A stretch of 64,000 nt of DNA from Herbaspirillum rhizosphaerae (GTDB lineage: Bacteria; Pseudomonadota; Gammaproteobacteria; Burkholderiales; Burkholderiaceae_D), in the NCBI RefSeq assembly GCF_001189965.1, contig NZ_LFLU01000002.1:124001-188000 (forward strand), read 5' to 3'. The translations under genes and the position numbers were made by a program. This document shows positions 52,143-61,102 of the stretch, piece by piece. Position 1 is the stretch's first letter. Each line of letters starts with the position of its first letter. The notes beneath the pieces are model-generated. The model did no database searches and was not told the DNA's origin. It saw nothing but the letters and a program-made list of their open reading frames with translations.

Positions 52143-52534
52143 GCGTTGTCGTCCCTGAATTTGAATACCTCGATACCGGCGCATTCGCAATCCGGGTAGA
52201 CCTCGCGTTTCTCGGTGGAAACACGCGCTGCAACGACCAGCGGGTGGGTAAAGCACAAGTCGACAATGGCGTCGCACAGCGTTTCTTGCAGATTGATATG
52301 GCCGCGCTCGATGATTTTCTGGATGCCGGGGCGCACGAAGTCGTGATTGACGACCTCATCGATGTGGTCTCTTGTCGGCGAGGTTTGCGCAAGCGGCACC
52401 CAGAATTCGATATTTACCAGCACATATTGGTGCTTGTTTTGTTCGTGGGCATAAATGCCGATATGCATATCCAGACGATAGTTGCGGATGAATACGCGGC
52501 GGCATTTTGCTAATTTTGGATGAAGAAAAAACAT
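52139..52534 (-). CDS. folB: Dihydroneopterin aldolase
   Basis: The protein is 131 aa. The FolB pattern is seen in LDMHIGIYAHEQNKHQYVLV (substrate Glu/Gln region), DEVVNHDFVRPGIQKIIERG and NLQETLCDAIVDLCF (catalytic Lys region less obvious). It converts dihydroneopterin to 6-hydroxymethyl-dihydropterin in folate synthesis. The start overlaps the SDR stop as TAATG. The N-terminal ten residues (MFFLHPKLAK) are an extension relative to many family members. Confidence 0.85.
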   Translation of the reverse strand: MFFLHPKLAKCRRVFIRNYRLDMHIGIYAHEQNKHQYVLVNIEFWVPLAQTSPTRDHIDEVVNHDFVRPGIQKIIERGHINLQETLCDAIVDLCFTHPLVVAARVSTEKREVYPDCECAGIEVFKFRDDNA

Positions 52535-53301
52535 TAATCCCTCTTAATAAAACTAAAGTCTCGCGACATCGGCATCAGGTGCTGACCGGCGTCGACCAGA
52601 ATGGTGGATCCCGTCAAGGCCCGGTTCTTCACTGCGAACAGGACCGCGTCGGCAACTTCTTCCGGGCGACTTGACTCACCTAGCGGAGACAGCGAGTGTG
52701 TTGCAGCGAATTGTTCGTCGGATTGCATATGGCTGATCATGGTCAATCCCAGGGCAACGCCGACGACACGGACTTTCGGAGCGAAGGCCTGCGCAAGAAG
52801 TGTTGTTGCACTATGAAGAGCGGCCTTCGACAAGGTGTAGGAAAGAAAATCAGGATTGGGATTGTACAGCTTTTGGTCCAGCAGATTAATGACGACCGAG
52901 CAGGCGCCGACTGGTGTGGCAGCGTGCAGCGCCCGTGCCAACAGCAAAGGCGCTGCCAGATTGGTATGCATATGCGCATCCAGCTTTTGCCATGAGAAAT
53001 CGCTCGCGACGTCGTGCTCAAACAGGGCGGCGCTGTTGATCACGCAACTGACCGGGCCCAGTGCGCTTGCATTGGTAAACAGTCCCTGTACGGCTTGCTC
53101 GTCCATGAGATCGCACTGAACGGCGATCGCACGCCGGCCCCTATGATGAATTTCTGCGACGACTTCTTGCGCCTCGCGCTCTGAGCGGCCGTAGTGTACG
53201 GCGATATCCCAGCCGTCGTCAGCCAGCGCAAGTGCGATCGTTCGGCCAATACGTTTGGCCGCGCCGGTAACCAGCGCAATTTTTTGTGGATGTTGTTTCA
53301 T
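52534..53301 (-). CDS. FolM/pteridine-reductase-like SDR
   Basis: The protein is 255 aa, a SDR with IALVTGAAKRIGRTIALALA. The Arg in TGxxxRxG is the mark of pteridine reductase/FolM proteins. INSAALF, then LSYTLSKAALHSATTLLA (Tyr-x3-Lys) follow, and the tail ends in DAGQHLMPMSRDFSFIKR. Its placement directly before folB supports dihydromonapterin/dihydrofolate reductase activity (inference). It is divergent from the NDUFAF7-like methyltransferase across 90 bp. Confidence 0.85.
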   Translation of the reverse strand: MKQHPQKIALVTGAAKRIGRTIALALADDGWDIAVHYGRSEREAQEVVAEIHHRGRRAIAVQCDLMDEQAVQGLFTNASALGPVSCVINSAALFEHDVASDFSWQKLDAHMHTNLAAPLLLARALHAATPVGACSVVINLLDQKLYNPNPDFLSYTLSKAALHSATTLLAQAFAPKVRVVGVALGLTMISHMQSDEQFAATHSLSPLGESSRPEEVADAVLFAVKNRALTGSTILVDAGQHLMPMSRDFSFIKRD

Positions 53302-53391
53302 AAAAGTGATTATGTCTGAAGATGAGGCAGGGTTTGCCTTGCATGGGAAGGAGGCAGCAAGCTGCCGCCGTATTCAAATACAATACTGCCC

Positions 53392-54537
53392 ATGCAACTG
53401 CAATTACCCGAACCATCCACCGACGCGCTTGCCGCTTCCCGTTCCCTCCAGCACCTGATCGCCGACGAAATCCGGCGCAGCGATGGCTGGATTTCGTTTG
53501 CTCGCTACATGGAGCTGGTGTTGTACGCGCCCGGGCTGGGTTATTACAGCGGCGGCGCGACGAAATTGGGCAAAGAGGGGGATTTTACAACCGCACCGGA
53601 AATTTCGCCGCTTTTCGGCGCAACTTTGGCGCATTTGGCGACAGAATTGTTCGATCAGACCGATGCCGCCATCATGGAGTTCGGCGCCGGCACCGGCAAA
53701 CTGGCGTTCGACATCCTGAGCGAATTGCGCGATGCAGGCCGTCTGCCGACCCACTATTTCATCGTCGAGATTTCGACGCAGTTGCGCGCGCGACAACAAG
53801 AGACGCTGCGCGACTTCCCGCAGGTGCGCTGGCTCGACAGCCTGCCGCCATCGTTTTCCGGTGTGGTGATCGGCAATGAAGTGCTCGACGCCATGCCGGT
53901 GCAACTGGTCGTCCGCGGCGAGCAGGCGTGGCTGGAACGCGGCGTGGCGCTGGATGCGGCCGGCGCCTTTGCCTATGTCGACCGCCCTTGCGACGGCAGC
54001 CTGGTGGCGCAGATCCCGGACGCCGAAGAGCTGGCCGTGGGCTATCTGACGGAAGTGCATCCCATCGCGGTTGGCTTCATGCAATCGCTGGGCACGATGT
54101 TGCAAAACGGAAAGGGCGCCGCCTTGCTGTTCGACTACGGTTTCCCGGCGCATGAATATTATCTCCATGAGCGCGGCCAGGGCACGCTGATGTGCCATTA
54201 CCGTCATCACTCCCATTCCGACCCCTTCTATTTGCCGGGTCTGCAGGATGTGACCGCGCACGTCGACTTCACTGCGATGGCAAAGGCCGCCATCGACGGC
54301 GGCCTGGATGTGTTCGGCTACACGAGCCAGGCCGCTTTCCTGCTTGGCGCCGGCATCGGCGACTTGTTGCTGCGCACGTCGCCGGAACAGAGCCGGGCGT
54401 ATCTGCCGCAATCCAATGCCGTGCAAAAACTGATTTCGCCGGCCGAGATGGGCGAGTTGTTCAAGGTGCTGGCGGTGGGAAAAAATGTCGACTGGCCGGC
54501 GCGTCTGCATGCACACGACCGCACGCATCGTCTATAA
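53392..54537 (+). CDS. NDUFAF7/MidA-family SAM-dependent methyltransferase (COG1565)
   Basis: The protein is 381 aa. It contains RSDGWISFARYMELVLYAPG (family N-terminus with GYYSGG), DFTTAPEISPLFGATLA, the SAM-binding MEFGAGTGKLAFDILSEL, VVIGNEVLDAMPVQLV and ALLFDYGFPAHEYY. Eukaryotic NDUFAF7 methylates an Arg of complex I; the bacterial role is less clear. It is followed after 32 bp by a small DUF2905 gene, and the same pairing is common in related bacteria (from memory, not checked). Confidence 0.9.
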   Translation: MQLQLPEPSTDALAASRSLQHLIADEIRRSDGWISFARYMELVLYAPGLGYYSGGATKLGKEGDFTTAPEISPLFGATLAHLATELFDQTDAAIMEFGAGTGKLAFDILSELRDAGRLPTHYFIVEISTQLRARQQETLRDFPQVRWLDSLPPSFSGVVIGNEVLDAMPVQLVVRGEQAWLERGVALDAAGAFAYVDRPCDGSLVAQIPDAEELAVGYLTEVHPIAVGFMQSLGTMLQNGKGAALLFDYGFPAHEYYLHERGQGTLMCHYRHHSHSDPFYLPGLQDVTAHVDFTAMAKAAIDGGLDVFGYTSQAAFLLGAGIGDLLLRTSPEQSRAYLPQSNAVQKLISPAEMGELFKVLAVGKNVDWPARLHAHDRTHRL

Positions 54538-54569
54538 CCAAAGAAGCACAACAACAAAAGAGTCCGCAC

Positions 54570-54764
54570 ATGATTCGCTGGGTCGTCGTTATCTTCCTCG
54601 CCGTGATTGTTTTCTCCAGTCTGCTGCCATGGCTGGAAAAGCTCGGCATCGGCCGTCTCCCCGGCGACTTGCGTTTCAAGCTGTTCGGGCGCGTGTTTTC
54701 GCTGCCGTTTGCATCGACTATCCTGATTTCGCTGGTGGTGTTTTTGCTGGCGCGCTTCCTCTAG
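54570..54764 (+). CDS. DUF2905 small membrane protein
   Basis: The protein is 64 aa with two hydrophobic segments: IRWVVVIFLAVIVFSSLLPW near the N-terminus, and LPFASTILISLVVFLLARF at the C-terminus. They are joined by EKLGIGRLPGDLRFKLFGR, the conserved DUF2905 loop (G-x-LPGD). Its function is unknown. It lies between the methyltransferase and the two-component genes with gaps of 32 and 9 bp. Confidence 0.88.
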   Translation: MIRWVVVIFLAVIVFSSLLPWLEKLGIGRLPGDLRFKLFGRVFSLPFASTILISLVVFLLARFL

Positions 54765-54773
54765 GACAAGAAC

Positions 54774-55430
54774 ATGCGCATCCTGCTGGTCGAAGATGAT
54801 CTGATGGTGGGCGAAGCGGTGCGCAAGGGTTTGCGCCAGGACGGTTTCGCCATCGACTGGGTGCAGGACGGCAAGGCCGCCGAACTGGCCCTGGAGCAGG
54901 AAGAATATGCGCTGGTGCTGCTCGATCTCGGGCTGCCGCAAAAGAACGGCCTGGCGGTGCTGCAGGCCCTGCGCGCCGACGGCAACAGCATCCCGGTCCT
55001 GGTCACCACCGCGCGCGACGCCGTGGCCGATCGCGTCGCCGGGCTGGACGCCGGCGCCGACGACTATCTGATCAAACCTTACGACCTGGAAGAACTTTCC
55101 GCCCGCATGCGTGCCTTACTGCGCAGGCAGTCGGGCCGCGTCGACAGCCTGATCCAGGTGCGTGAGGTGACGCTGAATCCGGCCACGCATGAAGTATTCC
55201 TGCAAGGCCAGCCGGTGAATCTGTCGGTACGCGAGTTTGCGTTGCTGCGCGCTTTTCTGGATCGTCCGGGCGTCGTCTTGTCGCGTGCGCAGCTGGAAGA
55301 GAAACTGTACGGCTGGGAAGACAGCATCGACAGCAACGCCGTCGAAGTGCACATCCACGCCTTGCGCAAGAAGCTCGGCAGCGACTTCATCAAGAACGTG
55401 CGCGGCATCGGCTATCTGGTGCCTAAATAA
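54774..55430 (+). CDS. OmpR-family response regulator (QseB/BasR-like)
   Basis: The protein is 218 aa. The receiver has acidic residues in ILLVEDDLMVGEAV, phosphoacceptor Asp51 in LVLLDLGLPQKNG, Thr in LVTTARD, and Lys in DYLIKPYDLEEL. The winged helix (about 125-216) has LSVREFALLRAFLDRPG, SIDSNAVEVHIHALRKKLG and VRGIGYLV. The kinase gene starts 12 bp after its stop, and a Do protease follows, suggesting an envelope-stress or cation-responsive system (inference). Confidence 0.94.
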   Translation: MRILLVEDDLMVGEAVRKGLRQDGFAIDWVQDGKAAELALEQEEYALVLLDLGLPQKNGLAVLQALRADGNSIPVLVTTARDAVADRVAGLDAGADDYLIKPYDLEELSARMRALLRRQSGRVDSLIQVREVTLNPATHEVFLQGQPVNLSVREFALLRAFLDRPGVVLSRAQLEEKLYGWEDSIDSNAVEVHIHALRKKLGSDFIKNVRGIGYLVPK

Positions 55431-55442
55431 ATCCATCAAACA

Positions 55443-56741
55443 ATGAATTCGATTCGACGACAATTGTTGCTGTGGCTTGCAGTCGGTCTGAGCGGCGGCA
55501 TTCTGCTAGCCGGCATCGTGCTGTACTTCCAGGCGCGCGATGAGGCTAACGACATCTTCGATTACCAGATGCGCCAGATCGCCGCATCGCTGCCGCGCCA
55601 GGCTTTCGCGCCGATCACGCCGGGGCAGGATTTGCCCGGTCTCGACGATGAAATCATGATGCAGATCTGGGACAGCACCGGCACCGTCATCTATCACTCG
55701 CACTCGCGCAGCGTCATGCCGCAACAGGCCGAACTCGGCTTTATCGACGTGCCCGGGCCGGGCGGCATGTGGCGCGTCTACAGTGCGCAGATCGGCAACA
55801 CCGTGGTGCAGGTGTCGCAGCCGCAAAGCGCACGCAAGGAGATCGCCGCGCAGATGGCGGTGAAGACGGTGATGCCCTTGCTGCTGCTGTTTCCTTTCCT
55901 CGGCGCGCTGATCTGGGTGGCGGTCGGACACGGCCTGGCGCCGGTGCGGCGCGCGGCGGCCGATGTGCAGTTGCGCGACATGAATACGCTGACGCCGATT
56001 GCCGACCAGAGCCTGCCGCAGGAAATCCGCCCGCTCACACAGGCATTCAACGACTTGCTGGACCGTCTGCAGCAAGCCATGCAGGCGCAACGCGCTTTCG
56101 TCGCCGACGCCGCGCATGAGCTGCGTACGCCGTTGACGGCCCTGCGTTTGCAGGCGCAACTGGCCGAACGCGCCGATAACGACGAAGAGCGCCGTGCCGC
56201 TTTCGCCGATCTGAAAAACGGTCTGGAGCGCGCCACGCATCTGGTGCATCAGCTGCTCACGCTGGCGCGGCAGGAGCCGGGCGTGCAGGAGCATGCGCCG
56301 GTCGATGTGGCGGCGTTGCTGCGCAGCGTGGTGCTGGATCTGTCGCCCCTGGCGGAGCACAAGAACGTTGATCTTGGCATCACGGAAGAAGCTGCCGGCA
56401 GCGTTTCCGGCAATGCCGATGCCTTGCGCATCCTGTTCAGCAACCTGTTGTCGAATGCGGTGCAATACAGCCCGTCCGGCGGCACCGTGGATGTCGGCAT
56501 GCAGGTGCAGGGCGAGCAGCTGACGGTCACGATTCAGGACAGCGGACCGGGGATTCCGGAGAAGGATCTGGCGCGCGTCTTCGATCGCTTCTATCGCGCC
56601 GACAACGTCCAGTCGACGGTGCTCGGCAGCGGGCTCGGACTTGCCATCGTCAGGCAGATCGCCGATTTGCACGATGCCGCGGTATCGCTGCGCAACACTG
56701 CCAAGGGCCTGCAGGCGCAGGTCAGCCTGCGCTTCAGCTAG
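55443..56741 (+). CDS. Two-component sensor histidine kinase
   Basis: The protein is 432 aa. It has a first membrane helix (about 8-28, LLLWLAVGLSGGILLAGIVL), a periplasmic domain (about 29-140) and a second helix (about 145-165). HisKA carries His225 in FVADAAHELRTPLTALRLQ. The N-box LLSNAVQYSPSGG and the G-boxes DSGPGIPEKDLARVF and LGSGLGLAIVRQIA complete an intact HATPase domain. It pairs with the upstream OmpR-type regulator. Confidence 0.93.
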   Translation: MNSIRRQLLLWLAVGLSGGILLAGIVLYFQARDEANDIFDYQMRQIAASLPRQAFAPITPGQDLPGLDDEIMMQIWDSTGTVIYHSHSRSVMPQQAELGFIDVPGPGGMWRVYSAQIGNTVVQVSQPQSARKEIAAQMAVKTVMPLLLLFPFLGALIWVAVGHGLAPVRRAAADVQLRDMNTLTPIADQSLPQEIRPLTQAFNDLLDRLQQAMQAQRAFVADAAHELRTPLTALRLQAQLAERADNDEERRAAFADLKNGLERATHLVHQLLTLARQEPGVQEHAPVDVAALLRSVVLDLSPLAEHKNVDLGITEEAAGSVSGNADALRILFSNLLSNAVQYSPSGGTVDVGMQVQGEQLTVTIQDSGPGIPEKDLARVFDRFYRADNVQSTVLGSGLGLAIVRQIADLHDAAVSLRNTAKGLQAQVSLRFS

Positions 56742-56842
56742 CTTTTCTGTAACAGATTGTTTCCTTAAGTCTGCCTTAATTTTCGCGATTTACGATGCAT
56801 TCCATCGGGTGAGAGGTCACCCATTCTGCAAGGAGTGCTTCC

Positions 56843-58315
56843 ATGAATCGCCGTACCGTCTTTGTTCGCAATACGCTCGCCGTCATGCTGGCCGCTATCG
56901 TCGGCGGCAGTTATGTGTACTTCCGCGGCGCCGACCTTCCTGCCGCACAAGCCTCCAACCTACCGGTGCAGGCGGCAGCGCCGCTGGCGGCGGCAACGTC
57001 TTCGCTGGCCACGCCGACCGACTTCTCCGGCATCGTTGAACGCGCCGGTCCTGCGGTGGTGAACATCAGCGTCACCGGCAAGGCCAAGCCCAGCGCGGAT
57101 CAGGCCGCCGACGTCGATCCCAACGATCCGTTCTACGAATTCTTCAAACGCTTCGGACCACAATTCCAGCAGCAGCCACGCGGCCCGCAAATCATGCGCG
57201 GCCTGGGTTCGGGTTTCATCATCAATTCGGATGGCCTGATCCTGACCAATGCCCACGTGGTCGACGGTGCGCAGGAAGTGACGGTCAAGCTGACCGATCG
57301 CCGCGAGTTCAAGGCCAAGGTGCTGGGCGTGGACAAGCAAAGCGACATCGCCGTGATCCGCATCGCGGCCAAGGACTTGCCGACGGTGCAGATCGGTAAT
57401 CCGGCGCTGATGAAGGTCGGCGAGCCGGTGCTGGCGATCGGCTCGCCTTACGGCTTCGACAACACGGCGACCGCCGGCATCGTCAGCGCCAAATCGCGCA
57501 GTCTGCCGGACGACAACTACGTGCCGTTCATCCAGACCGACGTTGCAGTCAACCCCGGCAATTCGGGCGGGCCGCTGTTCAATCTGAAAGGGCAAGTGGT
57601 CGGCATCAATTCGCAGATCTACAGCCAGACCGGCGGCTACCAGGGTTTGTCGTTCTCGATTCCCATCGACGTGGCGATGAAGGTCGAACAGCAACTGGTT
57701 CAGCACGGCAAGGTGACACGCGGCCGTCTCGGTGTGTCGGTGCAGGAAGTGAATCAGGCGCTGGCGGAGTCGTTCGGGATGAAGAAGTCCGAAGGCGCGC
57801 TGGTGAGTTCGGTGGAGAAGGGTAGCCCCGCCGAGAAGGCCGGCGTGCTGCCGGGCGACGTGATCCTGCGCTTCAACAGCCAGCCTATCGATCACTCGGT
57901 CGACTTGCCGACCTTGGTCGCCGACACGGCTCCCGGCACGACGCAAAAGATGGACGTCATGCGCAACGGCTCGATCAAATCGCTGAGTGTGGTGGTGGGC
58001 GAGATGAAGGTGGCGAAGGACGCCATCGGCAAGAACGGCGCCGAGCAGCAAGGTCGTCTGGGGTTGGCGGTGCGTCCGCTGGACAAGGATGAGCAACAGC
58101 AGATCGGCGTGCACGGCGGACTGGTGGTGGAAGACGTCAACGGCCCCGCGGCGATTGCCGGCATCCAGAGCGGCGACGTGATTCTGTCGCTCAACGGTAA
58201 TGCAGTGACCAGCGTCGAGCAGTTGCGCAGTCTGGTGAGCAAGGCCGGCAAGAGTGTGGCCTTGCTGGTGGAACGCGGCGACGACAAGATCTTCGTGCCG
58301 GTGTATCTGAATTAA
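56843..58315 (+). CDS. degP: Do/HtrA-family periplasmic serine endoprotease
   Basis: The protein is 490 aa. It has an N-terminal membrane anchor or signal (about 8-28). The trypsin-like domain carries the triad His138 in ILTNAHVVDGA, Asp168 in KQSDIAVIRI and Ser241 in VNPGNSGGPLFN. Two PDZ domains follow (about 290-385 and 395-490) with GRLGVSVQEVNQALAESFGM and GPAAIAGIQSGDVILSLNGN. It degrades misfolded envelope proteins. It sits 101 bp after the kinase gene and is a plausible target of that two-component system. The exact paralogue (DegP, DegQ or MucD) is uncertain. Confidence 0.93.
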   Translation: MNRRTVFVRNTLAVMLAAIVGGSYVYFRGADLPAAQASNLPVQAAAPLAAATSSLATPTDFSGIVERAGPAVVNISVTGKAKPSADQAADVDPNDPFYEFFKRFGPQFQQQPRGPQIMRGLGSGFIINSDGLILTNAHVVDGAQEVTVKLTDRREFKAKVLGVDKQSDIAVIRIAAKDLPTVQIGNPALMKVGEPVLAIGSPYGFDNTATAGIVSAKSRSLPDDNYVPFIQTDVAVNPGNSGGPLFNLKGQVVGINSQIYSQTGGYQGLSFSIPIDVAMKVEQQLVQHGKVTRGRLGVSVQEVNQALAESFGMKKSEGALVSSVEKGSPAEKAGVLPGDVILRFNSQPIDHSVDLPTLVADTAPGTTQKMDVMRNGSIKSLSVVVGEMKVAKDAIGKNGAEQQGRLGLAVRPLDKDEQQQIGVHGGLVVEDVNGPAAIAGIQSGDVILSLNGNAVTSVEQLRSLVSKAGKSVALLVERGDDKIFVPVYLN

Positions 58316-58352
58316 GCGGTGTTTCTCGTGGTGTTGTAGGTAGGTGCAGCAA

Positions 58353-58418
58353 GCAAGTGCAGTGAAGCAAGTGTAGTAGGCAAGAGCAGTAAGTAAGAGC
58401 AGTAAATAAGTGAAGTGG
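58353..58418 (+). repeat. Five degenerate 13-bp tandem units after the protease gene
   Basis: GCAAGTGCAGTGA, GCAAGTGTAGTAG, GCAAGAGCAGTAA, GTAAGAGCAGTAA and ATAAGTGAAGTGG follow one another (58353-58418, with one extra base after the first unit). They are noncoding and lie directly before the terminator. Confidence 0.75.
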
Positions 58419-58425
58419 GCAGGAC

Positions 58426-58455
58426 GGCCGGACAGATGTTTTGTCCGGCCTTTTT
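58426..58455 (+). terminator. Rho-independent terminator after the protease gene
   Basis: GGCCGGACA (58426-58434) pairs perfectly with TGTCCGGCC (58442-58450), followed by TTTTT. It is convergent with the end of the kefC-like gene at 58461. Confidence 0.9.
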
Positions 58456-58460
58456 ACATC

Positions 58461-60260
58461 TCAATCCCAGCGATGCTTGTCGCCGCTGGCAATGGCGTCC
58501 TTGTCGCTGGCGAACATGGCTTCCAGTTCTTCGCGCGCCTGTACCGCCATCGACACCAGCTGCTGCTGGTCCTTGTAGTGCGGATACAGCTTGTTGAGCG
58601 TTTCGATATTGTGGGCGCGGAATTTCATCGCCGCACGATGCGCGCGGTAGGCGCCGAAGTCGAGCTGGCGCAGCACCTGGCGACCCATTTGCAAGGCGCT
58701 TTCGAAGGTTTCGCGTTCCAGCACGGTGACGCCACGATCCATCAGGTCGTACAGATGGGTGACGTTGCGTGCGCGTGCGGCGATCTTCAGATGCGGGAAG
58801 GCGCGTTGCACTGCTTCCACCAGTTTCAGGCTGGCGGGCGCATCGTCGATGGCGATCAACAGCAAGCGCGCCTTATCGGCGCCGGCAGTACGCAGCAGGT
58901 CGATGCGGGTGGCGTCGCCGTAGAACACCTTGAAGCCGAATTTGCGCAGCGATTCGATCTGATCCGGATCGTGATCGAGTATCGTCAGGCCGATGCCGTT
59001 GGCGTGCAACAGACGGCCGACGATCTGGCCGAAGCGGCCGAAGCCGGCGATGATCACGGGGTTGTCTTGCGGCTCGATCTCGTCTTCGGCGCGCTTTCCT
59101 TTGGCCAGCAGTCGCGGCAGCAGTACGCGGTCGTGCAGCAGGAGCAGCAAGGGCGTGATCACCATCGACAGCGCCACGACCACCACCAGAATCGACGAGA
59201 CGCGCGGCGTCAGCACCTGCGCCGTGGCGGCGGCGCCGAACACCACAAACGCAAATTCACCGCCTTGCGACAACAGGAAGGAGAAAAACACCTGCTGGTC
59301 GCGCGGGATGCGAAAAGCCTTGGCCAGGCCGAACAGCACCGCAATCTTGATGACCAGAAAACCGGCGACGAGGCCGAGGATCAGCCATGGTTGTTCAAGA
59401 AAAATGCCGAAGTCGACCGACATGCCGACGGCAATGAAAAACAGCCCGAGCAACAGGCCCTTGAACGGTTCCAGATCGCTCTCCAGTGCGTGGCGATATT
59501 CGGAATCGGCCAGCAGCACGCCGGCCAGGAAGGTGCCGAGCGCCATCGACATGCCGACCGATTGCATCAGCAGGCAAGTGGCGATCACCAGCAGCAGCGC
59601 GAAGGCGGTGAAGATTTCGCGCATGTCGGTCTTGGCGATGATGCGCAGGATGGGGCGGATCAGGAAACGGCCGCCGAAGATCAGCAGCGCGATCACGGCA
59701 ACCACTTGTCCGGTGTGCAGCCAGCCTTGTCCGCTGCCCTGGGCCACGGCCACGCCGAGCAACGGCACCGCCGCCATCATCGGGATCGCGGCGATATCCT
59801 GGAACAGCAAGATCGCAAAGCCGGCCGAGCCCGCCGGTGTGGCGGTCAGCTTGCGCTCGCCCAGCGTCGCGAGGGCGATCGCGGTGGACGACAGCGACAT
59901 GCCGAGCGCGCCGATCAGCGCCACGCGCCAGTCGATGCCGCAGGCCAGCGCTGCGCCGAACAGCGCCAGGCTGACCAGCGCGACTTGCGCGCCGCCCCAG
60001 CCGAAGATGCGCTGGCGCAGCGACCACAGGCGTTTCGGATCGAGCTCCAGCCCGATCAGGAACAACAGCAACACCACGCCGAATTCGGAAAAATGCAGGA
60101 TGTCTTCGACCTGGCTGATCAGGCCCAGGCCCCAGGGGCCGATGGCGATGCCGGCCAGCAGATAGCCGAGCACGGCGCCCAGCCCCAGCTTCTTGGCAAT
60201 CGGCACGGCGATGACTGCCGCCAGCAGGTAGATCAGCGGATTGAGCAGGTGTTGTTCCAT
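58461..60260 (-). CDS. kefC: CPA2-family K+/H+ antiporter with TrkA-N domain (KefB/KefC-like)
   Basis: The protein is 599 aa. The membrane part (about 1-380) has some 12 helices, including IAKKLGLGAVLGYLLAGIAI, FGVVLLLFLIGLELDPKRLW and SSTAIALATLGE. The regulatory TrkA-N (RCK) domain (about 400-520) has PVIIAGFGRFGQIVGRLL. Kef channels are glutathione-gated and protect against electrophiles by cytoplasmic acidification. A KefF-like ancillary protein gene lies directly upstream on the same strand, supporting the assignment to the Kef group. Confidence 0.92.
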   Translation of the reverse strand: MEQHLLNPLIYLLAAVIAVPIAKKLGLGAVLGYLLAGIAIGPWGLGLISQVEDILHFSEFGVVLLLFLIGLELDPKRLWSLRQRIFGWGGAQVALVSLALFGAALACGIDWRVALIGALGMSLSSTAIALATLGERKLTATPAGSAGFAILLFQDIAAIPMMAAVPLLGVAVAQGSGQGWLHTGQVVAVIALLIFGGRFLIRPILRIIAKTDMREIFTAFALLLVIATCLLMQSVGMSMALGTFLAGVLLADSEYRHALESDLEPFKGLLLGLFFIAVGMSVDFGIFLEQPWLILGLVAGFLVIKIAVLFGLAKAFRIPRDQQVFFSFLLSQGGEFAFVVFGAAATAQVLTPRVSSILVVVVALSMVITPLLLLLHDRVLLPRLLAKGKRAEDEIEPQDNPVIIAGFGRFGQIVGRLLHANGIGLTILDHDPDQIESLRKFGFKVFYGDATRIDLLRTAGADKARLLLIAIDDAPASLKLVEAVQRAFPHLKIAARARNVTHLYDLMDRGVTVLERETFESALQMGRQVLRQLDFGAYRAHRAAMKFRAHNIETLNKLYPHYKDQQQLVSMAVQAREELEAMFASDKDAIASGDKHRWD

Positions 60261-60296
60261 GGTGTCGTCGTGTCGTTGATCTTGATCGGGGTTTTA

Positions 60297-60854
60297 TTAC
60301 GGCGCGTCGGCGGCAGGCCAGTCGGGATAACTGTCGAGCCGGGCGCGATAGTTGGCGGCGTGCATGAGCAGCGCTTCCTTGCTCAGATGGTGGGCGCCGT
60401 ACAGGATGTTCGGTGTCTGCCAGCGCATGCCGCACAGGCGTGCGGTCTGCTGGTAAGGCGGCAGGAAATCGCTGAAGGGATGGCCATGGCGACCGCCGGC
60501 CTGGTAGGCGTCGGCGTCGCCGCCGGTGGTTGCGACCAGCCAGAAATCTTTGCCGTGCAAGGCATCGCCGCCGGGACCGAAAGCCCATCCGCGTTGCAGC
60601 ACCAGATCGATCCATTCCTTTTGCAGCGCCGGCATGCTGTACCAGTGGATCGGGTGGTGCAGCACCACCAGGTCGGCTTCATGCAACTGCGCCTGTTCGT
60701 ACTCGACATCGATGTGGAAGTCGGGATAGCACTCGTACAAATCATGGACGCGCACTTGCGGCAGGCTGCGCGCCGCTTCGATCATGGTGCGGTTGGTGTG
60801 GGAGTGGTCACCGCCCGGGTGTGCGTAGAGGATAAGAATGCGTGAAGTGGTCAT
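60297..60854 (-). CDS. kefF: NAD(P)H oxidoreductase, KefF-like Kef ancillary protein
   Basis: The protein is 185 aa from the ATG at 60854. It is a flavodoxin-like quinone reductase with ILILYAHPGGDHSHTNRTMI, LVVLHHPIHWYSMPALQKEW, RGWAFGPGGDALHGKDFWLV, and TTGGDADAYQAGGRHGHPF near the FMN site. KefF activates KefC and reduces quinones. The 36-bp gap to the antiporter gene gives the kefF-kefC order seen in Escherichia coli. The Shine-Dalgarno for 60854 is weak. Confidence 0.9.
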   Translation of the reverse strand: MTTSRILILYAHPGGDHSHTNRTMIEAARSLPQVRVHDLYECYPDFHIDVEYEQAQLHEADLVVLHHPIHWYSMPALQKEWIDLVLQRGWAFGPGGDALHGKDFWLVATTGGDADAYQAGGRHGHPFSDFLPPYQQTARLCGMRWQTPNILYGAHHLSKEALLMHAANYRARLDSYPDWPAADAP

Positions 60855-61102
60855 GTAGGAGCATGCCTGAAGATGAAAGAAGTCAGGAGAGATTGGAACA
60901 TATATTGCTAATCTGCTGTCTGGATTAAACGGGGGCAATCGCAGCAGCAATGAAAATCCGCTGCGTCAGCCCCACGTTATGCTTCATCAAGCAGGCATCG
61001 CCAAGATGCCCAAATTCAAATCAATGCGCTTATACTTTGCCAATCCTGTTCGCGGGTGTTGTACTTGGTTACCGCCATTGATTTCAACTCTACATAGCCG
61101 CC

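Noticed and set aside
58410-60845. An 811-codon open frame on the plus strand
   Set aside because: It lies antisense to the kefC and kefF genes, has a Gln/His/Arg-rich composition typical of third-position GC shadows, and no recognisable domain or ribosome binding site.
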